Shown: piece by piece, positions 1-4,991 of the stretch
Layout: the number at the start of each line of letters is the position of its first letter
Position numbering within the stretch: the first letter of the stretch is position 1
Assembly: GCA_018647275.1 (NCBI GenBank)
Contig: JABGTH010000034.1
Span: 1-5,903, forward strand
Origin: Paracoccaceae bacterium
GTDB taxonomy: Bacteria > Pseudomonadota > Alphaproteobacteria > Rhodobacterales > Rhodobacteraceae
Direction: 5' to 3'
Length of the DNA: 5,903 bases
Program-made: the position numbers and the translations under genes
The notes under the pieces: generated by a model
Seen by the model: the letters and a program-made list of their open reading frames with translations, nothing else
Told to the model about the DNA's origin: nothing
The model's database searches: none

Positions 1-335
1 CCCCGTGTTTCTGGGTCAAGATGGAATTTTCCGGCACGACTTTGGCGCGATTGTTTGCCAATCAAATGACCCTCACCACTACACCTTTGCCCCAGGTTTA
101 ATCCTTCAACATTACGCCCGAGCTCAACGATTTCTCCCGCGAACTCATGCCCTGTAATCAATGGAACTGGAACGGTCTTCTTGGCCCAGTCATCCCAGTT
201 TAAGATATGGATGTCTGTGCCACAAATGCCCGTCTTGTTGATGCGGATCAGCACATCGTCAGGGCCGATATCTGGCACGGGAGCGGTTTGTAACCATAGG
301 CCTTCACGGGCGTGAGCCTTAATTAATGCTTTCAT
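1..335 (-). CDS. tdh: L-threonine 3-dehydrogenase, N-terminal part (cut by window edge)
   Basis: Cytoplasmic zinc-dependent medium-chain dehydrogenase that oxidises L-threonine with NAD+ to 2-amino-3-ketobutyrate, the substrate of the neighbouring Kbl. About 111 N-terminal residues are visible; the rest lies beyond the left edge. Read from the ATG at 335 (MKALIKAHAREG), the catalytic-site residues fall at the E. coli Tdh positions: Cys38, Thr40 and His43 in GICGTDIH, and His63-Glu64 in GHEF. The SGEGH motif follows at 86-90. The four cysteines that bind structural zinc in E. coli Tdh (93, 96, 99, 107) are Gly, Ser, Ser and Asp here. An in-frame ATG at 347 (adding MSNE) overlaps the kbl stop as ATGA and could be the real start through translational coupling. 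I list 335 because the family alignment begins there. It is co-directional with kbl and almost certainly in the same operon. Confidence 0.93.
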   Translation of the reverse strand, partial: MKALIKAHAREGLWLQTAPVPDIGPDDVLIRINKTGICGTDIHILNWDDWAKKTVPVPLITGHEFAGEIVELGRNVEGLNLGQRCSGEGHLIGKQSRQSRAGKFHLDPETR

Positions 336-343
336 TTCATTGC

Positions 344-1531
344 TCATTTCAAAACGCCAACAGCTTTCCCAGCTATCTCGAACGCAGTCAGCGCGCGGTC
401 CAGATCGTCTTTCGTTAGGGAGGCGTTCATCTGCGTGCGAATGCGGGCTTGGCCGCGCGGAACAACGGGGAAGAAGAAGCCACTGACATAAACACCTTCA
501 TCAAACAGACGTGCGGCCATGTCTTGCGCCAAATGCGCCTCCCCCAACATGACGGGAATGATTGGATGTTCGCCGGGCAGCAGGTCAAAGCCCAAACGGG
601 TCAATCCCGTACGCCAGTAGGCTGCATTTGCAAACAGTTGCGCACGCAGGGCACCGCCTTCCTCGACCAGCTGAATGGCTTCGATCCCAGCGGCCACGAT
701 GGAGGGAGGCAGAGAATTTGAGAACAGATAGGGACGCGCACGCTGGCGGAGCAGGTCAATGATGGGTTGTGGCCCAGCAATATAGCCGCCGATTGCACCA
801 CCAAGCGCCTTGCCCAACGTGCCAGTCAGAATATCGACATCGACACCAAAATGCGCAGGCGTGCCTTTTCCCTTTGGTCCCATGAAGCCGGTGGAATGGC
901 AATCATCGACCATGACCAAAGCGTTGTAAGCCTCTGCCAATTTTGTGATTTTGGGCAGGTTGGCAAGGTAGCCATCCATGCTAAATACCCCGTCAGTGGC
1001 GATGACAATGAAGCGTGCGCCGCCCGCTTTTGCTGCTTGCAACTGCGTTTCAAGATCAAACATGTCAGAGTTCGCATAGCGGTAGCGTTTGGCCTTGCAC
1101 AACCGAATGCCGTCAATGATGGACGCATGGTTTAATGCATCCGAGATGATCGCGTCTTCTGGCCCCAGCAATGGCTCAAACAACCCGCCGTTGGCGTCAA
1201 AACAAGCCGCAAATAGGATGGAATCGTCCTTTCCCAAGAAGCTCGCCAACCGTGTTTCGAGATCGCGATGCAAGTCTTGCGTACCACAGATAAACCGTAC
1301 TGAGGCCATGCCAAACCCTTTGGTGTCCAGCGCTTCTTTAGCGGCCTTGATAAGATCGGGGTGGTCAGCCAACCCAAGGTAATTGTTGGCACAAAGGTTG
1401 ATCATGGACCTACCGTTAGCGGTGATCTGTCCTGCTTGTGGGGACGAAATCAGACGCTCGTGTTTCGTCATCCTTTCGGCATCAATCTGTGCCAGCGTTT
1501 CGGTCATGTGATCTAGAAATGCAGTCGTCAT
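344..1531 (-). CDS. kbl: glycine C-acetyltransferase (2-amino-3-ketobutyrate CoA ligase)
   Basis: PLP enzyme of the alpha-oxoamine synthase family. It cleaves 2-amino-3-ketobutyrate with CoA to glycine and acetyl-CoA, completing the two-step threonine dehydrogenase pathway with Tdh. The product is 395 residues, close to the roughly 398 of E. coli Kbl, with near-continuous similarity recalled from the family. Visible landmarks are INLCANNYLGL (44-54), GFGMASVRFICGTQ (72-85), NHASIIDG with the PLP-stacking His136, VMVDDCH with Asp209 and His212, the Schiff-base Lys241 in TGTLGKALGG, and RIRTQM near the C-terminus. The frame is open up to 1579, but I choose the ATG at 1531 (MTTAFLDH) because a GGAGG lies five bases upstream and the length then fits the family. 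The stop overlaps a possible tdh ATG. Intact, with high confidence in function. Confidence 0.96.
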   Translation of the reverse strand: MTTAFLDHMTETLAQIDAERMTKHERLISSPQAGQITANGRSMINLCANNYLGLADHPDLIKAAKEALDTKGFGMASVRFICGTQDLHRDLETRLASFLGKDDSILFAACFDANGGLFEPLLGPEDAIISDALNHASIIDGIRLCKAKRYRYANSDMFDLETQLQAAKAGGARFIVIATDGVFSMDGYLANLPKITKLAEAYNALVMVDDCHSTGFMGPKGKGTPAHFGVDVDILTGTLGKALGGAIGGYIAGPQPIIDLLRQRARPYLFSNSLPPSIVAAGIEAIQLVEEGGALRAQLFANAAYWRTGLTRLGFDLLPGEHPIIPVMLGEAHLAQDMAARLFDEGVYVSGFFFPVVPRGQARIRTQMNASLTKDDLDRALTAFEIAGKAVGVLK

Positions 1532-1536
1532 AGCGT

Positions 1537-1541
1537 CCTCC
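1537..1541 (-). promoter_or_regulatory. ribosome binding site of kbl
   Basis: A perfect GGAGG on the minus strand sits five bases before the ATG at 1531. It decides the kbl start in favour of MTTAF over the 16-residue upstream extension that the open frame allows. Confidence 0.85.
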
Positions 1542-1559
1542 GTTTTCGGGATGATGACA

Positions 1560-1615
1560 TGACGGATTAATTTCCGCAATATTGGAATTGTAGTAATTTG
1601 GCAAAAAATCCGTTA
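1560..1615. promoter_or_regulatory. pair of operator-like boxes upstream of kbl
   Basis: Plus-strand TGACGGATT at 1560-1568 and its inverted near-copy AATCCGTTA at 1607-1615 flank the kbl promoter region with centres about 47 bp apart. The second is the exact reverse complement of TAACGGATT found over the regulator's own start region (2188-2196). The shared box suggests binding sites for the adjacent XRE-cupin regulator. This is inference from pattern and position only. Confidence 0.4.
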
Positions 1616-1616
1616 A
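1587..1616 (-). promoter_or_regulatory. candidate kbl-tdh promoter
   Basis: On the minus strand, TACAAT (1587-1592) has five of six bases of a -10 consensus. TTAACG (1611-1616) lies 18 bases upstream and matches a -35 at only four of six. The -35 overlaps the operator-like box at 1607-1615, which would suit repression. Weak on sequence alone; kbl-tdh could instead be read through from the regulator gene. Confidence 0.3.
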
Positions 1617-1628
1617 AGTGGATTTGCC
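1600..1628. repeat. dyad between the regulator stop and kbl
   Basis: GGCAAA (1600-1605) pairs with TTTGCC (1623-1628), and TCC (1609-1611) pairs with GGA (1620-1622), leaving a three-base bulge around an eight-base centre. On the minus strand an alternative six-pair stem, AAATCC with GGATTT, is followed by further Ts. It could be a weak terminator for the regulator message or a protein-binding dyad, since it contains the AATCCGTTA box. With few GC pairs I would not call it a confident terminator. Confidence 0.35.
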
Positions 1629-2185
1629 TAGGCGCCATGCACGACCAAGAATGCACGGGCGGGCCCGTCTGCACTAATCTTATGAACAACATCAGCCGCA
1701 TAACGTGCCGTGTCACCGTTTGACAATTGTTCAACCGCTTCACCACTGGTGACGGTCAGCCGTCCTTCGATTACAGTCAGGTGTTCACGTGCGCCCTGCG
1801 CGTGTGGCAAACTATCCAGAATACCGCCTTGGTTAAACCGAAGATCATAGACCTCATGCCGTCCTGCTTCTTCGGGTGGTGAAAGAATGCGGATCGAACA
1901 TCCTGTGCCGTGATTGTCAATCGCAGGTACATCGCCGCTGCGTAAAACTTCAACGCGGCTGTCCTGATCATCTTCAAGAAGCCCCGCAAAATCCACCTGT
2001 AGCGCCTTAGTCAGATTCCACAACGTCGAGATCGTCGGTGAAGATTCCCCACGCTCAATCTGACTGACCATACTGCGCGACACGCCCGATAGTTTTGCCA
2101 CAGCATCAAGAGATAGCCCCTTGGCGCGGCGTGCATCCTTCAAGCGATTTGGCAGTAACGATAGTATTGCGTCGGTGTTTTCCAT
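1628..2185 (-). CDS. XRE-family transcriptional regulator with C-terminal cupin domain
   Basis: A 185-residue DNA-binding protein of the two-domain XRE-cupin type. The N-terminal helix-turn-helix spans roughly residues 14-68, with RLKDARRAKGLSLDAVA followed by SGVSRSMVSQIERGESSP, a textbook XRE signature. The C-terminal cupin covers about residues 110-183, including the stretch LTVIEGRLTV, a GD at 157-158 and a late His168, as in sensor cupins that bind a small ligand. It lies directly upstream of kbl-tdh on the same strand with a 96-bp gap, so a role in threonine or glycine catabolism control is likely but inferred. The frame extends to a TTG at 2251; I choose the ATG at 2185 (MENTDAIL) because the family's N-terminus normally starts just before the HTH. 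No Shine-Dalgarno is visible there, and a promoter -10 lies only eight bases upstream, suggesting a leaderless message. Confidence 0.88.
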   Translation of the reverse strand: MENTDAILSLLPNRLKDARRAKGLSLDAVAKLSGVSRSMVSQIERGESSPTISTLWNLTKALQVDFAGLLEDDQDSRVEVLRSGDVPAIDNHGTGCSIRILSPPEEAGRHEVYDLRFNQGGILDSLPHAQGAREHLTVIEGRLTVTSGEAVEQLSNGDTARYAADVVHKISADGPARAFLVVHGA

Positions 2186-2187
2186 AA

Positions 2188-2196
2188 TAACGGATT
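2188..2196. promoter_or_regulatory. operator-like box at the regulator's own start
   Basis: TAACGGATT on the plus strand overlaps the putative -10 (2194-2199) and lies just before the ATG at 2185. It equals the inverted box at 1607-1615 upstream of kbl and differs by one base from 1560-1568. The position would fit autorepression. Confidence 0.4.
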
Positions 2197-2223
2197 GTAG
2201 CGCGAGGCCACCATTAGCTGCAA
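2194..2223 (-). promoter_or_regulatory. candidate promoter of the XRE-cupin regulator
   Basis: Minus-strand TTGCAG (2218-2223, four of six for a -35), an 18-base spacer, then TACAAT (2194-2199, five of six for a -10). Transcription would begin about at the ATG at 2185, leaving essentially no leader. This agrees with the absence of a ribosome binding site in front of that ATG. Confidence 0.4.
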
Positions 2224-2371
2224 GGCAGAATTTTGGTGAGTACGGGCTCAAACCGGACTTTCAAGCTGAACCACTACTTGTTTAGGCAGGCTATACTGTA
2301 GTCATGACAGTTATCCATTAGGGGGTGGAATGGCCCTGATTTCCCCTTAATGGTGGTCAACTTTGCCGGTT
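2224..2371. other. intergenic region and leader of the dodecin gene
   Basis: Divergent spacer between the regulator (minus) and the dodecin frame (plus). A plus-strand TATACT at 2292-2297 resembles a -10 box but has no good -35 at the right distance. It overlaps an inverted pair ACTGT (2295-2299) and ACAGT (2307-2311), which could be an operator. A purine-rich GGGGGTGGA (2321-2329) directly precedes an ATG at 2330 that opens a six-codon frame (MALISP, then stop), in the same phase as the downstream dodecin frame. None of this is firm. Confidence 0.25.
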
Positions 2372-2680
2372 ATGATTGCCACAGTTGAGACAGCAATCAC
2401 TTCGGGCACCACACGTACAATCAATGGGTCGGCACCTGATTTTCCCAAACCAATTTTTAAATCAAAGGAAAATACTACGAGCATCGCAAAAGTTACTGAA
2501 GTCATCGCATCCGCAACCAAGTCATATGACGATGCATTGGAAAGCGGTATTATGCGCGCATCCAAGACACCTAAGGGCATCAGTGGCGCGTGCATTGCGG
2601 ATCAAAAAGTTATCGTGACAGATGGCAAAATCAGCGAATACCGAGTTGTGATGACAATCATATTTTTGCTGGAAGATTAA
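2372..2680 (+). CDS. dodecin-family flavin-binding protein (start uncertain, possibly decaying)
   Basis: Dodecins are small proteins of about 65-75 residues that form hollow dodecamers and store or buffer flavins. The family match is the C-terminal 67 codons, 2477-2680: SIAKVTEVIASATKS, then DDALESGIMRASKT, SGACIADQKV, DGKISEYRV and a final LLED, which follow the dodecin pattern in order. The expected start codon falls at 2477, which reads ACG rather than ATG, with AAGGA ideally placed seven to eight bases upstream. The first usable codons in frame are an ATG at 2372 or a TTG at 2363, giving a 35-38 residue N-terminal extension that I do not recognise and that has no good ribosome binding site. 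The Trp that normally follows GA and stacks on the flavin is Cys here (core residue 39, codon 2591-2593). The reading frame is otherwise intact. It could be a diverged paralogue, an ACG-initiated gene or an early pseudogene. Confidence 0.72.
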   Translation: MIATVETAITSGTTRTINGSAPDFPKPIFKSKENTTSIAKVTEVIASATKSYDDALESGIMRASKTPKGISGACIADQKVIVTDGKISEYRVVMTIIFLLED

Positions 2681-2690
2681 TTAATACTGC

Positions 2691-2726
2691 GCGGCACTTA
2701 AAAATACGTGCCGCACAGGTTTTGTT
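2691..2726 (+). terminator. hairpin terminator between dodecin gene and rimO
   Basis: Perfect seven-pair stem GCGGCAC (2691-2697) and GTGCCGC (2708-2714) with a ten-base AT-rich loop, ten bases after the dodecin stop. On the plus strand it is followed, five bases later, by TTTTGTT. The two genes converge here. The minus-strand side has a less regular T-rich tail, so it probably serves mainly the plus-strand gene and perhaps also rimO. Confidence 0.6.
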
Positions 2727-2738
2727 AGATTTTTGCGG

Positions 2739-4115
2739 TTAAACCAGTTTACCCCAGAGATCGTATTCGCCCGCTTCATCGACCTCAACGGTTACGATGT
2801 CGCCGACCTTCAGTTTCTCAAAATCTTCATCGATGAACAGGTTGCCGTCAATTTCTGGCGCGTCTGACTTTGTGCGGCAGGTGGCGGCGTCTTCATCGAT
2901 TTCATCAATGATCACATCAATGCGGCGGCCAACTTTGGCTTGAAGCTTGGCCTCGGAAATGGCCTGAGCTTTTTCCATGAATCTGTTCCAACGATCTTGT
3001 TTGATCTCTTCATCCACGTGGTCAGGCAGGGCGTTTGAACGTGCGCCCTCAACGTTTTCATACTGAAAGCATCCAACGCGATCGAGCTGCGCTTCGTCCA
3101 TCCAATCCAGCAAGGTTTGGAATTCGGATTCGGTTTCGCCCGGATACCCCACAATAAAAGTAGAGCGCAGCGTGATGTCCGGACAAATGTCGCGCCATGC
3201 AGCGATTTCATCCAGTGTTTTCGATGCGGCCGCAGGGCGTGCCATGCGTTTCAATACGTCTGGGTGTGCGTGCTGGAACGGAATATCAAGGTAGGGCAAG
3301 ACGCCGTTTGATGGGTCTGCCATCAATGGGATCATCTGGCGCACATGCGGGTATGGGTAGACATAGTGCAAACGTATCCATGCCCCGAGTGATCCAAGAT
3401 CGCGCGCCAAGTCAGTAATGTGGGCACGGTGGCTGCGATCTTCGGCGTGCTTGATATCAACGCCGTAGGCCGAGGTATCTTGGGAAATGACCAGCAGTTC
3501 TTTAACGCCGGCTTCAACCAGCTTTTCCGCTTCTCGCATGACTGCGTGGGCAGGGCGGGATGCAAGGCGGCCGCGCATGTCTGGGATGATGCAGAACTTG
3601 CACTTGTGATTGCAGCCCTCAGAGATTTTCAAATAACTAAAGTGGCGCGGGGTTAGTGACACGCCTGATGCTGGCAACAGATCAATAAAGGGATCGGGTG
3701 ATGGCGGCACGGCTTTGTGCACAGCATCCAACACCTGTTCGTATTGGTGTGGGCCAGTGACCGCGAGGATCTTTGGGTGGTGTTCGCGGATGTAGTCAGG
3801 TTCCGCGCCCAAGCAACCTGTCACGATGACCTTGCCGTTTGCATTCAGTGCCTCACCGATGGCATCTAGGCTTTCGGCCTTGGCGCTATCAAGGAAACCA
3901 CAGGTGTTTACAATCACCGCATCGGCCCCTGCATAATCAGGAGAGACTCCATAACCTTCGGCGCGCAGGCGGGTCAGGATGCGTTCGCTGTCGACCAATG
4001 CCTTGGGGCAACCAAGGGATACCATGCCGATGGTGGGCTGGCCGGAACGCACAGGTTCACGAACTTGGAGTTTGGGGGCGAGGTCGGGGCGAATGTTTGG
4101 CGGGTTTGTGCTCAT
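2739..4115 (-). CDS. rimO: ribosomal protein S12 (uS12) methylthiotransferase
   Basis: Radical SAM enzyme with two [4Fe-4S] clusters that adds a methylthio group to the conserved loop aspartate of ribosomal protein S12, in the cytoplasm. The product is 458 residues and complete. The N-terminal UPF0004 domain (about 26-135) shows its three cluster cysteines: Cys36 in SLGCPKALVDSE, Cys72 in VNTCGF and Cys101 in TGCLG. The SLGCPKxxVDSE form and GFLDSAK distinguish RimO from MiaB. The radical SAM core (about 158-385) carries Cys168-x3-Cys172-x2-Cys175 (SEGCNHKCKFC). Later landmarks are HYVYPYP, YLDIPFQHA and FIVGYPGETE. A TRAM domain occupies about 390-458. The ATG at 4115 gives a normal N-terminus with only a weak AGG upstream. 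It is transcribed alone and converges on the dodecin gene. Nothing looks damaged. Confidence 0.97.
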   Translation of the reverse strand: MSTNPPNIRPDLAPKLQVREPVRSGQPTIGMVSLGCPKALVDSERILTRLRAEGYGVSPDYAGADAVIVNTCGFLDSAKAESLDAIGEALNANGKVIVTGCLGAEPDYIREHHPKILAVTGPHQYEQVLDAVHKAVPPSPDPFIDLLPASGVSLTPRHFSYLKISEGCNHKCKFCIIPDMRGRLASRPAHAVMREAEKLVEAGVKELLVISQDTSAYGVDIKHAEDRSHRAHITDLARDLGSLGAWIRLHYVYPYPHVRQMIPLMADPSNGVLPYLDIPFQHAHPDVLKRMARPAAASKTLDEIAAWRDICPDITLRSTFIVGYPGETESEFQTLLDWMDEAQLDRVGCFQYENVEGARSNALPDHVDEEIKQDRWNRFMEKAQAISEAKLQAKVGRRIDVIIDEIDEDAATCRTKSDAPEIDGNLFIDEDFEKLKVGDIVTVEVDEAGEYDLWGKLV

Positions 4116-4192
4116 GAGGATGCCTATAGTGGATGGCTGGGCAGAGGGGAAGGGTTCTGGAATTGAAGTGATTGGTTCTGAGGCCTTGGGTT

Positions 4193-4456
4193 GTAGAAAC
4201 GAATATGAGGATGAGTGGCATGAAAATTATTGGTCGTATAAGCGGGCGGAATCGAAGTGGGCAATGCGGATATGGCGCGCCAAGTTTTGATGCTGACGGT
4301 GTGCAATGTGGCCATTGGTGACAATGCGGAGCTGATGTCTTTGACGTGAATACCCACGTGTATCAACCCAAGCATCAAAGCATTTTTGATCGATAATAAG
4401 TTATCGCGGTAATCGTTGCCAACTGCGATAACAGGTTCGATCCCGCGCATATGCAT
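4193..4456 (-). pseudogene. possible relic of a NeuD/PglD-like hexapeptide acyltransferase
   Basis: An open frame from the ATG at 4456 (it runs to a stop at 4124, nine bases before rimO) has a first part that reads like degraded protein. PVIAVGNDYRD, then GLIHVGIHV, SALSPMATL, and farther on AISALPTSI and ATHPHI fall in the order and spacing of NeuD-type acetyltransferases, which have a VIAIGDN-like segment, an IHP-S-A-x-SP strand and then hexapeptide turns ending near H-D. The glycines of real hexapeptide turns are missing, so if the match is genuine the gene is dead. After about residue 88 the frame is low-complexity and rich in Pro, Gln and Ser. An alternative reading is the N-terminus of a COG1819 glycosyltransferase (RGxEPVIAVGxDYRD). 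The call is by eye and tentative. Confidence 0.25.
4391..4432. repeat. overlapping inverted repeats with three CGATAA units
   Basis: CGATAA (4391-4396), TAAG, then TTATCG (4401-4406) form a perfect six-pair hairpin. GTTATCGC (4400-4407) also forms a perfect eight-pair inverted repeat with GCGATAAC (4425-4432) across 17 bases, so the two structures exclude each other. They lie inside the decayed frame at 4193-4456 and may be accidental. No T-run follows, so it is not a terminator. Confidence 0.45.
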
Positions 4457-4461
4457 CTGCG

Positions 4462-4489
4462 TGCTAAGGCCAAGTGCTTATACTTAGCA
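4462..4489. repeat. short inverted repeat
   Basis: Perfect seven-base arms TGCTAAG (4462-4468) and CTTAGCA (4483-4489) with a 14-base spacer, in the gene-free region. No T-run follows on either strand. Function unknown. Confidence 0.35.
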
Positions 4490-4511
4490 GGTTGACCGCA
4501 TCAGGATATTT

Positions 4512-4631
4512 TCAGCGTGCATAATATTTGCGAAAACAAGTTGGCGTAATCATTGCATCGCGTAAGACTTCCCAAGTGTTTTGGGATACTTTCAAAGCTA
4601 GTTTTGTAACGGGAGTTTTTTCAAAAAATAC
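4512..4631 (-). other. unassigned 39-codon open stretch directly after the kdsA relic
   Basis: Immediately after the TAA of the kdsA relic, and in the same phase as its C-terminal half, 39 sense codons run to a TGA at 4512-4514. The peptide includes TKLALKVSQNTWEVLRDAM and CFRKYYAR. It has a protein-like composition, with no ATG until the internal Met of DAM and only a TTG earlier. I do not recognise it. It could be the tail of another lost gene or chance. A six-pair hairpin, TCCCAA (4570-4575) with TTGGGA (4581-4586), lies inside it. Confidence 0.2.
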
Positions 4632-4828
4632 TTAAAGTGCCAGTGGGCCCGCTTTGGCGATTGCATCGACTTGCATAAGGGTGTCGATCAATTCAGGCAT
4701 CTGGTCAAGGTAGACCATGTTTGGCCCATCGGATGGTGATCTGCACTTTCCAATTGGCAGGGGCCAGTAATGATCGTGAGCGGGCAATCGTTCCCGATTG
4801 TTAGATCGGCGATTTTGATGTGTTTCAT
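4632..4828 (-). pseudogene. kdsA: kdsA relic: internally deleted 3-deoxy-D-manno-octulosonate 8-phosphate synthase
   Basis: KdsA condenses arabinose 5-phosphate and phosphoenolpyruvate to Kdo-8-phosphate for lipopolysaccharide or capsule. From the ATG at 4828 the frame reads MKHIKIADLTIGNDCPLTII and then GPCQLESADH, the unmistakable KdsA N-terminus including the GPCQLES strand. After about 30 codons the reading jumps to the KdsA C-terminus in another phase: SPSDGPNMVYLDQMPELI, then a short tail with AIAKAGP and a TAA at 4632-4634. A normal KdsA has about 280 residues, so roughly 210 central codons are gone, including most of the barrel. In the N-terminal phase translation stops at 4688 after 46 residues. 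An AGGTGA nine bases before the ATG is the old ribosome binding site. It cannot be active, so a functional kdsA is presumably elsewhere in the genome. Confidence 0.9.
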
Positions 4829-4862
4829 GTTAAGATGTCACCTGTTCACGTAGGATTGATGT

Positions 4863-4879
4863 TGGCTAAGTGATAGCCA
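4863..4879. repeat. short inverted repeat upstream of the kdsA relic
   Basis: TGGCTA (4863-4868) and TAGCCA (4874-4879), perfect six-base arms with a five-base loop, 34 bases upstream of the kdsA relic's ATG. It may be an operator or leader hairpin of the former gene. The rest of 4829-4963 shows no gene and no clear promoter. Confidence 0.3.
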
Positions 4880-4963
4880 CAGAACTTGATCACCTTATGT
4901 AAATTTTGGAAACAGATGTACATTATTGGGGTAGTTTTTCACACAAAAGTTCATGCGTGAAAC

Positions 4964-4991
4964 AAAAAAACCAGCGCCGAGGCGCTGGTTT
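4964..4991 (-). terminator. Rho-independent terminator of nhaA
   Basis: Perfect 11-base arms AAACCAGCGCC (4968-4978) and GGCGCTGGTTT (4981-4991), GC-rich, with a tight turn (effective loop CGAG). On the minus strand it is followed by a run of seven Ts (4964-4970). It begins 21 bases after the nhaA stop and would isolate nhaA from the kdsA relic region. It is the strongest terminator in the window. Confidence 0.93.

Noticed and set aside
767..1135. 122-codon plus-strand open frame and other frames overlapping kbl
   Set aside because: Antisense or out-of-frame shadows of the well-supported kbl; no ribosome binding site or motif.
2347..2595. 82-codon minus-strand frame antisense to the dodecin gene
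   Set aside because: It is hydrophobic and looks superficially like a membrane segment, but it mirrors the dodecin codons, which match a known family in the sense direction.
3979..4290. 103-codon plus-strand frame across the rimO 5' end
   Set aside because: Half is antisense to the RimO N-terminus and the rest is low-similarity spacer; no ribosome binding site or family signal.
4248..4353. Plus-strand stretch reading GGIEVGNADMARQV... with a coding-like third position
   Set aside because: Only about 35 codons, bounded by stops, no start codon signal or family match, and antisense to the possible acyltransferase relic.
4434..4446. GGTTCGATCCC, resembling a tRNA T-arm
   Set aside because: Only two pairs of the would-be T-stem match, and no acceptor, D-arm or anticodon arm can be folded around it.
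4124..4456. The 110-codon frame upstream of rimO as an intact gene
   Set aside because: Any similarity to sugar acyltransferases stops around residue 88, the conserved glycines are absent and the tail is low-complexity Pro/Gln/Ser. At best it is a relic.
4616..4630. TTTTTT-C-AAAAAA palindrome as a terminator for the kdsA relic
   Set aside because: A one-base loop of A-T pairs is not a stable RNA hairpin and has no GC stem; it is a homopolymer coincidence.
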